A DNA stretch of 64,000 nt from Paenibacillus sp. HWE-109 (GCF_022163125.1 NZ_CP091881.1:3782001-3846000), one strand, 5' to 3'. Positions 41,125 to 50,734 are shown, numbered from the stretch's first letter. Notes: generated by a model not told the origin, from the sequence alone. Made by a program: numbers and translations.

Positions 41125-43686
41125 TTAGGACCCAGATAATTTCATCCGTGAAAAGAGGCCTTTGGGGCGGACATCCACCTGAATCTCTCCCATCTGATCC
41201 GTTCGAAAGACGGCAATCTGCTCATTAAGCAGACGCTCAAGAACGGCAGGCGCGGGATGGCCGTACGTGTTCATGGCCCCAACAGAAATCACTGCCCAAG
41301 AGGGATTCCAATAATCTAACCACTCTTGCGTGGTTGATGTCTTGCTGCCATGATGAGCAATTTTTAGTACATCAATCTTGGGCCTACTGCCGCTCGTGCT
41401 CACATTCAAATCAAGTAAATCTGGATGGTCTCGCAGCTGCGCCAACACCTTCGCTTCGGATTCCATCTCCATATCCCCGGTGAACAACCAGCGGGTTCCT
41501 TGCATTTCTAATAAAAAGACCACCGATTGCGCATTCTGCTCTTTCACAATCTTAAGCCTCTGCTCATTGCTTCCAACCGGATAGAGCACTTGTAGTCGCG
41601 TTTGCGGATCGATCTGAATCCAATGGCTAACATGCGCAGGCAAGAGCGGAACATCGCGCGCTAACAAGGTTCTAAATAACTTAGCTGTTTGATCACCTGG
41701 TTTGAAAGTGCCGTTAAATAGAAACTGTTTGACTGGAATCTGCGAGGCTACGGCTTGCAAACCTCCACTATGGTCGGCATCCTCATGGGAGAGCACAACA
41801 AGATCCAGTTGATGAACACCACGTTTCTTGAGCAGCGGTACGAGCAGCTTAGTCCCTACTTCGTAAGGATCTTTCCTCGCCTTCCAGCTATCCTCCGGTT
41901 CTCGGAATGTCAGTGTTCCCCCGCCGTCAATCAAGATATGTTTACCATTTGGAGTGCGAATCAGAATGGCATCTCCTTGACCTACATCAATAAACTGCAC
42001 AAGCCCTGTATGGCTGAATCGTTCCGGATAATACCCCATGACAAGCAATGAAAGAAAGCTGAACAGCGCTGTGCCTAACCATAGAGGCAGATTCATTTTC
42101 CTTCTGTTTGGAATCACTTCAAGCATAATCGGAAACATCGTCGAGCTCGTTTGCGACAAGCGCCACCACAACCAATAGATCCAGACTAGCAGCACGTAAT
42201 AGAAGGCAATCCAAGCCAAGCTCGGTGTTGCCCAAATCAGCTTAAAGCCATGCAGCTGCTGGAGCTTGTCCGTGCACCAAAATATCAGTTCATTAAGCCA
42301 AGAAATCAACCAACCGATGACTTGACCTGCCGGAACATATACGAGACCTACAACCAAAGCAAGCAGACCAGCCGGAAACACAACCATACTGATCACAGGA
42401 ACCAGAATAGCGTTTGCCAGCCATGATAATAAAGAAAACTGATTGAAATAATAAATCGAGGCAGGAAAAGAAACCAACTGAGAAACCAAGGTGATTGAGG
42501 CGCTGTTTCGTATCAAAGAAGAAGGCAGCCAGGGCAGAAGCAGCTCGTTGATACGCTGTACACCAAGAATGAGACCGAGGGTGACCAAAAAAGACAGCTG
42601 AAAGCTGACATCCAGCAGAAAATACGGATTCCATAGCAGCATGATCCAAGCAACTAGGGCCATGATGTGCAAAATATCCTTGATCAGCCCTTTTCGGGCA
42701 GCCAGCAGAACCACGATCGACATCAGCCCTGCCCTTATAACAGAGGGAGATGCTCCTGTCAGCAGAATAAAGAAGGGCAATAAGCCCACGCAAATCAGCA
42801 GATAGGTTTCTTTGGTCAGCTTCATTCGGCGCATTAGCCAGATGCATACCCCCAGAAAAACGGCAATATTCAAACCGGAAATCGCTAGTATATGCGTCAA
42901 TCCCAGCTCCGAAAACTGCTGAAACCGCTCTGGATCGAGATCATCCGTCAGCCCGATGAGCATGCTTTTCATAAACCCCGCCTGCGGCGAGGGGAAGATC
43001 ATGTCCATGCGCCTGCTGAGGTTGCCACGCAACTCGTCGTTCCAGCGCAGCAGCTGGACGACGCTAATGCGCGCAGCCGCAGGCTCCACTTGCGCCTGAT
43101 CCACTCCTTTGGCTGAGAGCAGCCAATGGGTGTGGTGAAGGCGCAGGTATCGGCGGTAGTCGAAGCCGCCGAAATTGCGGGCCAGGGACGGGCTGCGCAG
43201 CGTCCCGGACAGCGTGAGGGCGTCGCCTCGGCGCCAGCCCGACGCCACACCCTGCTGCGCCTGCTCCAGCAGGCGCAGCGAGACCTGCACGCTTTCCCCG
43301 CCGAGCGGGAAAGCGGTGTCCTGGAAGCGGACGGACGCCGCTTCCACAGTGAAGCTGGCCCTGTCGCCGTCGACGGTGACAGGGCTGCCAATCCGGCCGA
43401 GCAGCGTGACCTCGCTGCCGTCAAGACTTTGCTGCTGCTGCGCCAGCGGCAGCAGGGTGACGTTGCGCTGGTCGGCCCCTTGGTAGTAGCCATAGGCTGC
43501 ACCGACCAGCAACAGAGCGCACAGCGGCTGCCTGAAGGGCAGGCGCAGCGCAGAAATTACGATGAGCGCACCAATCATCAGCGCGCTCGTCGTGAAGTTC
43601 AACCATCGCAGCTCACTATAGAGCGCAATCACATAACCAGTTATCCACAGACAGCAACCTAGAACAACTGGTCGTTTCAATAACAT
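41125..43686 (-). CDS. comEC: DNA-uptake channel protein ComEC
   Basis: Transports single-stranded DNA across the membrane in natural transformation. 853 aa: N-terminal helices with a DUF4131/OB-like domain (SLDGSEVTLLGRIGSP), the central Competence channel domain (HILAISGLNIAVFLG, many helices), and a C-terminal metallo-beta-lactamase-like nuclease domain with FIDVGQGDAILIRTP, LIDGGG, VLSHEDADHSGGL and LKIAHHGSKTS, all metal ligands present. The 5' third (about 43000-43500) is conspicuously GC-rich. Separated from comEB by a terminator-like hairpin. Confidence 0.95.
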   Translation of the reverse strand: MLLKRPVVLGCCLWITGYVIALYSELRWLNFTTSALMIGALIVISALRLPFRQPLCALLLVGAAYGYYQGADQRNVTLLPLAQQQQSLDGSEVTLLGRIGSPVTVDGDRASFTVEAASVRFQDTAFPLGGESVQVSLRLLEQAQQGVASGWRRGDALTLSGTLRSPSLARNFGGFDYRRYLRLHHTHWLLSAKGVDQAQVEPAAARISVVQLLRWNDELRGNLSRRMDMIFPSPQAGFMKSMLIGLTDDLDPERFQQFSELGLTHILAISGLNIAVFLGVCIWLMRRMKLTKETYLLICVGLLPFFILLTGASPSVIRAGLMSIVVLLAARKGLIKDILHIMALVAWIMLLWNPYFLLDVSFQLSFLVTLGLILGVQRINELLLPWLPSSLIRNSASITLVSQLVSFPASIYYFNQFSLLSWLANAILVPVISMVVFPAGLLALVVGLVYVPAGQVIGWLISWLNELIFWCTDKLQQLHGFKLIWATPSLAWIAFYYVLLVWIYWLWWRLSQTSSTMFPIMLEVIPNRRKMNLPLWLGTALFSFLSLLVMGYYPERFSHTGLVQFIDVGQGDAILIRTPNGKHILIDGGGTLTFREPEDSWKARKDPYEVGTKLLVPLLKKRGVHQLDLVVLSHEDADHSGGLQAVASQIPVKQFLFNGTFKPGDQTAKLFRTLLARDVPLLPAHVSHWIQIDPQTRLQVLYPVGSNEQRLKIVKEQNAQSVVFLLEMQGTRWLFTGDMEMESEAKVLAQLRDHPDLLDLNVSTSGSRPKIDVLKIAHHGSKTSTTQEWLDYWNPSWAVISVGAMNTYGHPAPAVLERLLNEQIAVFRTDQMGEIQVDVRPKGLFSRMKLSGS

Positions 43687-43720
43687 ATCTATCGCTCTTC
43701 CCCCTCTCTGGCCAGAAGTA

Positions 43721-43774
43721 GAAAAACCTCTTTCCCGCTCACCCTTCTAAGAAGGCACAAGCGAGAAAGAGGTT
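43721..43774 (-). terminator. Terminator-like hairpin between comEB and comEC
   Basis: Minus strand AACCTCTTTCTCGC pairs with GCGGGAAAGAGGTT (one mismatch), followed by TTTTC. It would reduce comEC transcription relative to comEA and comEB unless comEC has its own promoter. Confidence 0.75.
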
Positions 43775-43811
43775 CTTCCTCATCACTGAATTGTATGATT
43801 GGATTGCATTT

Positions 43812-44324
43812 CTAATTAATGACCTCAGACACCGTACCTGGCGGAGGCTCATAAGCTTCCATACGCCGGAAAGTTATCCCTCTGGCGTCCATTAACTGAC
43901 TGACCTTCTCATGATCCTTGGGGTACCCCCGGTGAAACACGATTTCCATTACGCCGCTGTTCGCCAGCATATTCGCACACGTCCAACAGGGTTGATCCGT
44001 GACATAGACGGTAGAGCCTTCGCGATCTTCGCGATCCGTAAACAACAGCAGATTCTGTTCCGCATGAATCGTTCGAATACAGCGCTGCTTGCGAATCACT
44101 TCTTCTATCTCTTCCACGACTTTCAGTTCAATTTCTTCTACCAGCATACAACCTGCTTCTGTACAATCCGCAACCCCCATAGGAGCACCATTGTAGGCCG
44201 TTCCCAGCAGTTTCTTGCCTTGTACCAACACCGCGCCAACATGACGTCGATTGCACCTGGAACGTGTAGAGGCCATATAGGCAATATCCAAAAAATACGT
44301 ATCCCAATCTTTACGAATGCTCAT
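43812..44324 (-). CDS. comEB: Deoxycytidylate deaminase-like protein ComEB
   Basis: Zinc-dependent dCMP deaminase family, 170 aa, supplying dUMP for dTMP synthesis; in B. subtilis it also helps locate competence proteins at the pole. Zinc site HAEQNLLLF (His and Glu, about 79) and PCWTCANML (two Cys, about 105-112); NGAPMG and further Cys in CNRRHVGAVLV near the start. Between comEA and comEC as usual. Confidence 0.94.
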   Translation of the reverse strand: MSIRKDWDTYFLDIAYMASTRSRCNRRHVGAVLVQGKKLLGTAYNGAPMGVADCTEAGCMLVEEIELKVVEEIEEVIRKQRCIRTIHAEQNLLLFTDREDREGSTVYVTDQPCWTCANMLANSGVMEIVFHRGYPKDHEKVSQLMDARGITFRRMEAYEPPPGTVSEVIN

Positions 44325-44425
44325 AACGGAGCTATTTCCTCCTCAAATCTTCAATGACACTGACATTGAATTCCTTTTTTCATTTCTAGTATTCTCTCAT
44401 ACTTCCCCTCAAAATAAAAGATGAA

Positions 44426-44896
44426 CTACGGTGAACCCACATACAGCAATGGCTTTAACTTAACTAACATCTTCTCCCCGATCCCTTTTACTTCCATTAA
44501 TTCCTCTACCTGAGTGAAACTCCCTTTCTGTGAACGATAGTCCAGAATAGCTTGTGCTTTGCTATCGCCAATTCCCGGCAGATCCTTTAATTGTTCGAAA
44601 GTCATGATATTTAAATCCAGCTTGCCTTTGATATCCGGAGCAACTGTTTGAGGCTTGCTCCTTGAAACAGCCGTTGATGCAGCTTCCAGTAATTTGGATG
44701 GCTGATCGTCAGGCAAAGCGCCCGGCCCCTCTTCTTGTTGGTCAATCATAACTTGCATCTGCCGATTCATCGGTTCGAACTTCGTCTCGATGCGAGATCT
44801 GCCCCCAAGAATAAAAGGCCACACAACAAACATAAATAAACTAATCGCAGCCACAATCAGCAGAAGCCTCGATTTATTGTAACGAAATAAATCCAC
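44426..44896 (-). CDS. comEA: Competence DNA receptor ComEA (short form)
   Basis: Membrane-anchored DNA-binding protein of transformation. 156 aa: N-terminal helix (LLLIVAAISLFMFVVWPFIL), a disordered linker, and a C-terminal double helix-hairpin-helix domain (LKDLPGIGDSKAQAILDYR and LMEVKGIGEKMLVKLKPL). It lacks the SLBB-like oligomerisation domain present in the 205-aa B. subtilis protein. First gene of the comE cluster and divergent from comER. Confidence 0.93.
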   Translation of the reverse strand: MDLFRYNKSRLLLIVAAISLFMFVVWPFILGGRSRIETKFEPMNRQMQVMIDQQEEGPGALPDDQPSKLLEAASTAVSRSKPQTVAPDIKGKLDLNIMTFEQLKDLPGIGDSKAQAILDYRSQKGSFTQVEELMEVKGIGEKMLVKLKPLLYVGSP

Positions 44897-45028
44897 GAAT
44901 TATCCTCCCCCAGCATAATAGCGGAACCGCAGACATATATATGAAAAAGCATCCGAATGGCAATAAATACGGACTCAGAGCGATAAATAGGAACACAAGT
45001 GACTGATTTTTTCGGGAGGGATTACTAG

Positions 45029-45856
45029 ATGAAAGCAGGATTCATCGGCACTGGGAGTATGGGAAGTATTCTAATTGAAGCTTTTATTCATTCTGGGGCT
45101 TTCAATCCGGAGCAAATTATTGCTGGGAATCGAACGATTCATAAAGTAGAGATGCTAGCGGAGAGATATCCTGGGCTTCAAGTAGCCCGCTCGAATAGAG
45201 AAGTTGTGCAGGAGAGCGATCTGATCTTTCTTTGCGTGAAGCCATCTGAATTTAAAAAGGTTATTGATGAAATTAAAGAGGACGTGCTTCCCTCACAATT
45301 TGTTGTATCCATCACAAGTCCTGTCCTCATTAAGCATTTGGAAGGTCTTCTTCCAGCGAAAATAAGTAAAGTTATACCCAGCATTACGAATTATGTCCTT
45401 AGTGGAGCTACTTTGTGCATTCATGGCAATCGCATGCAGCCAGAGGATAAAGAGTGGCTTGAGAACCTCTTTGCACACATCTCTTCGCCAATATCCGTAT
45501 CTGAAAATTATACGCGCATATCTTCCGATCTATCGAGCTGCGGGCCGGCTTTTCTAGCCAATTTTCTGCAATCGTTCATTGATGCCGCTGTTGAAGCGAC
45601 AGGAATTTCTAATGAGGAAGCCACAATGCTTGCGAGTGAAATGACGTTGGGCACAGGAAAATTACTGACAACGGGGGGCTTTAACCCTATTTCCTTGCAA
45701 AAGCGAGTTTCCGTTCCCGGGGGTATTACAGAAGAGGGCCTCCGCATCTTGGAGGAGGAACTTGCCGGGGTATTCTCACGTGTCATCCTCGCAACTCATT
45801 CCAAATATGAAGAAGACTTGGAGAAGGCAGAGCATCGCTTTACATTGAAGCAGTAA
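45029..45856 (+). CDS. comER: ComER, pyrroline-5-carboxylate reductase-like protein
   Basis: 275 aa. Rossmann NAD(P) motif GFIGTGSMGSILIEAF (4-19), FLCVKPSEF, and the P5CR dimerisation domain with SSCGPAFLANFLQSF... and RVSVPGGITEEGL (the PGG(T/I)xx motif). Divergent from comEA as in Bacillus, where comER is dispensable for competence but affects sporulation and biofilm. True proline synthesis is possible but the position argues for ComER. Good ribosome site (GGGAGGG) before ATG. Confidence 0.9.
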   Translation: MKAGFIGTGSMGSILIEAFIHSGAFNPEQIIAGNRTIHKVEMLAERYPGLQVARSNREVVQESDLIFLCVKPSEFKKVIDEIKEDVLPSQFVVSITSPVLIKHLEGLLPAKISKVIPSITNYVLSGATLCIHGNRMQPEDKEWLENLFAHISSPISVSENYTRISSDLSSCGPAFLANFLQSFIDAAVEATGISNEEATMLASEMTLGTGKLLTTGGFNPISLQKRVSVPGGITEEGLRILEEELAGVFSRVILATHSKYEEDLEKAEHRFTLKQ

Positions 45857-45881
45857 CCTTCTCCGTCGTCATCTTGATCTA

Positions 45882-48341
45882 TTAACCTACAACGATATTA
45901 ACTAACTTCCCTTTGACGACAATCAATTTGCGAACGGCCTTTCCGGCGGTCGCTTCTTTGACTTTGTCGAGATCAAAAGCAATTTTTTCCATCGCCGCTT
46001 CATCTGTATCTTTGGAAATCAGTACACGATCAACGATCTTGCCGTTAACTTGAACGACGATCTCAATTTCATTATCCACTGTCCATGCCTCATCATATGT
46101 TGGCCAAGGCTCATACGTAATGGACTCTGTACCGCCCAGCTTCTCCCATAACTCTTCAGCCAGATGCGGAGCAAGCGGCGACAGCATTTGAACGAAGTTC
46201 TTCATTGCTTCAAGCGGCAAACGCTCCGTCTTGTACGCTTCATTGACGAAAATCATCATTTGGCTGATTGCCGTATTGAATCGTAGAGCTTCGAAATCCT
46301 CGGTAATTTTCTTGATGCTGCGGTGCCATGTACGTTTGAAGCTATCGCTGCCCAACTGTTCGTCCGCACTGATTTTGGCTTGAACTTGCCCATTCTCATC
46401 TACGAATAAACGCCATACACGATTCAAATAACGGTAGATTCCATCTACACCCGTCGTGTTCCACGGCTTGGTTGCTTCCAGAGGTCCCATGAACATTTCG
46501 TAAATACGTAAGGTATCCGCACCTTGATCGCTGACAATATCGTCTGGATTCACCACATTGCCGCGGGATTTACTCATTTTCTCCATATTTTCCCCAAGGA
46601 TCATCCCTTGGTTTACAAGCTTATGGAATGGCTCTTTGGTGTGAACGAAGCCAAGGTCGTAGAGCACTTTGTGCCAGAAACGCGCATACAGCAAGTGAAG
46701 CACGGCATGCTCCGCACCCCCGATATACAAATCGACAGGCAGCCATTGCTGCTGCAGCTCGTGCGAGCAGAACTCCTTGTCATTATGCGGATCGATGAAG
46801 CGCAGGTAGTACCAGCAGCTTCCAGCCCATTGCGGCATCGTATTCGTCTCGCGGCGAGCTTTCATGCCTGTTTCTGGATCAATCGTATTCACCCACTCCG
46901 AAACATTCGCCAGCGGTGATTCTCCTGTGCCTGAAGGCTTAATTTCGTCAACCTGCGGCAGCAAAAGTGGAAGCTGATCCACAGGAACAGGCTTCATTGT
47001 GCCATCTTCCAGATGGAGAATCGGAATCGGCTCTCCCCAGTAGCGTTGGCGGCTGAACAGCCAGTCGCGCAAGCGGTAGGTCACTTTGCCTTGTCCTTTG
47101 CCATGTTGCTCCAGCCAAGCGATCATGTGGCTGATTCCTTGCTCAATGTTCAAGCCATTGATCGGTTCGGAGTTCACATGAGCCCCATCGCCTGTATAGG
47201 CTTCCTGTTCAATGTTTCCGCCTTGCACAACTTCAATAATCGGCAAATCAAACTGTTTAGCAAACTCCCAGTCACGTTGATCGTGCCCTGGCACAGCCAT
47301 AATGGCGCCAGTTCCATATCCGCCAAGGACATAATCAGCAATCCAAATCGGTACCTTAGCGCCATTCACAGGGTTTATCGCATATGCGCCCGTAAATACG
47401 CCTGATTTATCCTTGGCAAGGTCTGTACGTTCAAGATCGCTCTTACGGGATGCCTTCTCTTGGTACTCCTTGATCGCAGCTTCCTGATCGGCTGTCGTAA
47501 TGCGTGCAATCAGTTCGTGCTCCGGCGCCAATACACAATACGTTGCACCGAAAAGCGTATCCGGACGTGTTGTGAACACGGTCAGCTTGTGCTCTGTCTG
47601 GCCTTCAATCGCAAAATGCACTTCTGCCCCTGTTGATTTCCCAATCCAGTTGCGCTGCATATCCTTGATGCTTTCGGACCAATCCAGCTCCTCCAGATCT
47701 TCCAGCAACCGCTCCGCATATTCCGTGATTCTCAGAATCCACTGGCGCATCGGTTTGCGAATAACCGGGTGGTTGCCCCGCTCGCTCAGGCCATCAATGA
47801 CTTCCTCGTTCGCAAGCACCGTGCCCAGAGCCGGACACCAGTTGACCGGAACTTCATCTACGTAAGCAAGCCCTTTGTTGTACAGTTGGATGAAAATCCA
47901 CTGCGTCCATTTGTAGTATTCCGGGTCCGTCGTGCTGATTTCACGATCCCAATCATACGAGAAACCGAGTGACTTAATTTGGCGGCGGAACGTGTCAATA
48001 TTCTTCTTGGTGAACTCGCGCGGATCATTCCCTGTATCAAGCGCATACTGCTCCGCAGGAAGTCCGAAAGCGTCCCACCCCATAGGATGAAGCACGTTAT
48101 ACCCTCTCATCCGTTTAAAACGTGAAACAATATCCGTTGCCGTGTAGCCTTCCGGATGCCCGACATGCAGACCCGCCCCGGACGGATATGGGAACATATC
48201 CAGTGCATAGAATTTCGGCTTATCCGAATTTTCCAAAACTTTGAATGTTTTCTTCGTATCCCAATAACCCTGCCATTTGGATTCCACGGCTTGCGGATTA
48301 TAGCCTTGCGTCTCTCTCGTTTCTTTGGTTTCCTGTGTCAT
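45882..48341 (-). CDS. leuS: Leucyl-tRNA synthetase
   Basis: Class I synthetase, about 819 aa. HIGH motif as GLHVGHPEGY (about residue 50), CP1 editing domain with TTRPDTLFGATY and GYGTGAIMAVPGHDQRD (editing Asp), KMSKS as EKMSKSRGNVV (about 580), anticodon-binding domain and C-terminal extension (VNGKIVDRVLISKD). Start ATG at 48341 with GGAGG; the frame stays open to 48479 because it runs into the T-box leader, and that extension is not translated. Convergent with comER. Confidence 0.97.
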   Translation of the reverse strand: MTQETKETRETQGYNPQAVESKWQGYWDTKKTFKVLENSDKPKFYALDMFPYPSGAGLHVGHPEGYTATDIVSRFKRMRGYNVLHPMGWDAFGLPAEQYALDTGNDPREFTKKNIDTFRRQIKSLGFSYDWDREISTTDPEYYKWTQWIFIQLYNKGLAYVDEVPVNWCPALGTVLANEEVIDGLSERGNHPVIRKPMRQWILRITEYAERLLEDLEELDWSESIKDMQRNWIGKSTGAEVHFAIEGQTEHKLTVFTTRPDTLFGATYCVLAPEHELIARITTADQEAAIKEYQEKASRKSDLERTDLAKDKSGVFTGAYAINPVNGAKVPIWIADYVLGGYGTGAIMAVPGHDQRDWEFAKQFDLPIIEVVQGGNIEQEAYTGDGAHVNSEPINGLNIEQGISHMIAWLEQHGKGQGKVTYRLRDWLFSRQRYWGEPIPILHLEDGTMKPVPVDQLPLLLPQVDEIKPSGTGESPLANVSEWVNTIDPETGMKARRETNTMPQWAGSCWYYLRFIDPHNDKEFCSHELQQQWLPVDLYIGGAEHAVLHLLYARFWHKVLYDLGFVHTKEPFHKLVNQGMILGENMEKMSKSRGNVVNPDDIVSDQGADTLRIYEMFMGPLEATKPWNTTGVDGIYRYLNRVWRLFVDENGQVQAKISADEQLGSDSFKRTWHRSIKKITEDFEALRFNTAISQMMIFVNEAYKTERLPLEAMKNFVQMLSPLAPHLAEELWEKLGGTESITYEPWPTYDEAWTVDNEIEIVVQVNGKIVDRVLISKDTDEAAMEKIAFDLDKVKEATAGKAVRKLIVVKGKLVNIVVG

Positions 48342-48372
48342 GTCTGAATTCCTCCCTAAGTTCAAAGTGCTA

Positions 48373-48660
48373 TAAGCACCAAAAAACCCCTCATCGCTAG
48401 CGGATATCGCTAGGGACGAGAGGTTAGATTCCCGTGGTACCACCCTAGTTAACACGAAGCATACTTTGCTTGTGTTCACTCTGCCCCTTAACGCGGGTGA
48501 GACGATCCGGCTAGCACCAAGCCTGCTGGTGGTTCACCTTCTAGCTCCAAGGCGAGTTCACAAGACTAACATCTACCGGCTTCCACCCTTTAACCGATTC
48601 TCTGAGAGATGTTGTACAAGTTACTGATCCTCTTCTTAGCTTTAAGCACATCTGATTAGC
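48373..48660 (-). promoter_or_regulatory. T-box leader of leuS
   Basis: tRNA-Leu-sensing riboswitch between promoter and leuS. The T-box sequence on the minus strand is AGGGTGGTACCACGGG (48431-48446). The terminator is CCTCTCGTCCCTAGCG...CGCTAGCGATGAGGGG plus TTTTTT (48381-48423), and the T-box strand can pair to form the antiterminator. Stem I contains GAACTCGCC, where CTC is a plausible Leu specifier codon. Uncharged tRNA-Leu would prevent termination. Confidence 0.93.
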
Positions 48661-48664
48661 TTTG

Positions 48665-48694
48665 ATTATATGTAAAATAATGCCGTCATGTCAA
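48665..48694 (-). promoter_or_regulatory. Sigma-A promoter of leuS
   Basis: Consensus TTGACA (48689-48694), 18 bases, TATAAT (48665-48670) on the minus strand, immediately before the T-box leader. Confidence 0.88.
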
Positions 48695-48715
48695 GCGGCG
48701 CCCGATTTCTCAGGT

Positions 48716-49477
48716 TTATTTCTTGGCTATAAAGAAGGCGCGCTCCGTCGCACGGGTCGGCTGTTCCCAAGTGAAGTCAGCAGCTAAGTGGACCTCTGCA
48801 AAACCGGCTTCCAGCAGCATTTGTTGCAGCCATTCCAGAGGATAGGCTCGCTGTTGATGGATTTCGTCGATTCTTCGAAATGCTCCCTTGCTTCCTTCAT
48901 CTTTGACGAAGATGGTCAAATCGTGTTCGATTTGGACTCTTTCCTCGTCGAGCTCGCTTGTCCATATGTAGGCAACATCCTCTTCGTTTAAGAAAAAAGG
49001 CTGAGATTCCGCATAAGCGAACAACTGCTCGGGCGTATGCACATCAAAAAGAAACAACCCGCCTGATTTAAGTCCTTCGTATGTGTGACGAAATGCATCG
49101 ACAATCTCGTCTTCCTCTAGCAAATAATTCAAGCTGTCACAGAAAGAAAGCGCCGCGTCAGCTTGCTCGCCCAGATCCCATTCCCGCAAATCCTGCTGCA
49201 CCCAACGAATCGCGCCGCCGCGAAACGGCATTTTATGCTCTCCAGCCTTCTGCTCAGCGACAGCCAGCATATCTTCTGACAAATCAATGCCCGTCATCTG
49301 ATAGCCTGCTGCGGCTAACGGAATCGTGATATTGCCGGTACCGCATCCAAGATCGACAATTACTGAGGGCTGAAGACCAAACCGCTCGAAGCCTTCATTA
49401 GCGAAACGAAGCCAATCCTCGTAAGGCATATTATTCATTAAACGGTCATACGTATAGGCAAATTTTTGGTAGCTCAT
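48716..49477 (-). CDS. yqeM: Class I SAM-dependent methyltransferase (YqeM)
   Basis: 253 aa. Motif I VIVDLGCGTGNITIPLA (about 38-54), YQMTGIDLSEDML (motif II acid) and FCDSLNYLLEEDE. Substrate unknown. In Bacillus yqeM follows rsfS directly; here cvfB lies between. The ATG comes two bases after the cvfB stop. Last gene of the yqeG-yqeM run; the leuS promoter lies 20 bases beyond its end. Confidence 0.88.
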   Translation of the reverse strand: MSYQKFAYTYDRLMNNMPYEDWLRFANEGFERFGLQPSVIVDLGCGTGNITIPLAAAGYQMTGIDLSEDMLAVAEQKAGEHKMPFRGGAIRWVQQDLREWDLGEQADAALSFCDSLNYLLEEDEIVDAFRHTYEGLKSGGLFLFDVHTPEQLFAYAESQPFFLNEEDVAYIWTSELDEERVQIEHDLTIFVKDEGSKGAFRRIDEIHQQRAYPLEWLQQMLLEAGFAEVHLAADFTWEQPTRATERAFFIAKK

Positions 49478-49478
49478 A

Positions 49479-50372
49479 TCAGCCTTGCGTCTCCTCTGGC
49501 TTCAGATAGGTCCAGTCCTCTTCTTGATAAATGAGCCCATCCTTCATCAGCTTGCCCAGAGCGCGTTTGAAAGCTGCTTTGCTAAGGCCAAATCGATCTT
49601 TGATGATGTCAGCCGATGTTTTATCGGAAAAGGGCATTGCATGTCCTGGACGCTCACGCAGGACACTGAGTATCTTGTCTGCGTCTTCATCACGGCCTTT
49701 TTCCTTAGGAAGCCGCATCGACAAGTTCACTCGTCCATCTTCTTCCCGCACAAAAGCAACGCGCAGATCAACCAGTTCCCCCACACGCAGCAAGCGTGTG
49801 CGTTCCGGTGCAGCGATCAAGCCGATAACCCCATAGCCAAGCACACCGGCTTCACAAATGACGAACGTACCGATTTGCAGCGGCCGATATACACGCCCTT
49901 TGACCCACTGATTGCTCCAACTCGAAGGAGCACGCACACATAGAGGTGCTAGATCCTCTTCCAGCGCTAATTTGGCAATTAGACGCCCTTGCCGATCATG
50001 CGCCAGGGTGGCAAATACTTTGTCCCCTACGAGTGGGCGCAGTTCTTCCAGTTCCGGCACGTTCCGATATGGAAGCAGCAGATTGCGGCCTAAACCCATT
50101 TCGAGGAAATAACCAAATCTCGGGTGGATATCAACAACTTCAAGCAAGCCCACTTCACCCATTTGAATCAGCGGACGCTTCAAAGTCGCCATCAATCGAT
50201 CCTGTGTATCGTGGAACAAGAAAGCTTCCACTTGATCCCCAGGCTTAATCTTCCCTACAATTTCCGCATAAGGCAGCAACACATCCTGATAGCCGTCGCT
50301 CAGAAAGTAACCGTTAGGCGGAACTTCCCTTGCTACCTCGAGGGTAACAAGGGATCCTGCTTCCAGTCTCAT
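49479..50372 (-). CDS. cvfB: CvfB-like S1-domain RNA-binding protein
   Basis: About 297 aa. Three tandem S1-like beta-barrels (GYFLSDGYQDVLLPY, FGYFLEMGLGRNLLLPY, VLGYGVIGLI...) and a C-terminal winged helix (IKDRFGLSKAAFKRALGKL), the CvfB architecture known from Staphylococcus and Streptococcus, where it binds RNA and affects virulence gene regulation. ATG at 50372 overlaps the rsfS stop (ATGA) behind GGAG. Its placement inside the yqe cluster is not the B. subtilis order. Confidence 0.88.
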   Translation of the reverse strand: MRLEAGSLVTLEVAREVPPNGYFLSDGYQDVLLPYAEIVGKIKPGDQVEAFLFHDTQDRLMATLKRPLIQMGEVGLLEVVDIHPRFGYFLEMGLGRNLLLPYRNVPELEELRPLVGDKVFATLAHDRQGRLIAKLALEEDLAPLCVRAPSSWSNQWVKGRVYRPLQIGTFVICEAGVLGYGVIGLIAAPERTRLLRVGELVDLRVAFVREEDGRVNLSMRLPKEKGRDEDADKILSVLRERPGHAMPFSDKTSADIIKDRFGLSKAAFKRALGKLMKDGLIYQEEDWTYLKPEETQG

Positions 50373-50716
50373 ACGCGCTCCACAACCTTGGCATCGGACC
50401 AAAGTCTTTCGATATTGTAATATTCCCGGTCATCGCGATGGAAAACATGAAGGACAACATCCCCCAGATCAAGCAGGACCCATCTTGCTGTATCAATACC
50501 TTCGAAACCGCGAATGTTCACACCGTGTTCATGCGCTTTTTTGCGGGCTTCTCCAGCAATGGCTTGCACTTGTGTCTCACTGTTGCCGTGACAAATAACG
50601 AAGTAATCCGCAATCGGCGATACGCCTTGCAGATTAAGCGTGACAACATCTGCCGCTTTCTTATCCTCGGCTGCTTCTACGACAAATGCCAATATTTCCT
50701 CTGGGTTTTTACTCAT
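50369..50716 (-). CDS. rsfS: Ribosome silencing factor RsfS
   Basis: Binds L14 and blocks subunit joining during starvation. 115 aa, compact: DVVTLNLQGVSPIADYFVIC, GNSETQVQAIA and WVLLDLGDVVLHVFHRDDREYY, all conserved in the Iojap/RsfS family. GGAGGATGATTGA precedes ATG. It sits between yqeK and cvfB. Confidence 0.95.
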   Translation of the reverse strand: MSKNPEEILAFVVEAAEDKKAADVVTLNLQGVSPIADYFVICHGNSETQVQAIAGEARKKAHEHGVNIRGFEGIDTARWVLLDLGDVVLHVFHRDDREYYNIERLWSDAKVVERV

Positions 50717-50734
50717 TCAATCATCCTCCAAATA

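Noticed and set aside
43126..43662. Plus-strand frame opposite comEC
   Set aside because: Falls in the GC-rich part of comEC and has no recognisable motif or ribosome site.
48342..48479. N-terminal extension of leuS
   Set aside because: It is the terminator and T-box region of the leader; ATG at 48341 has GGAGG and gives the normal N-terminus.
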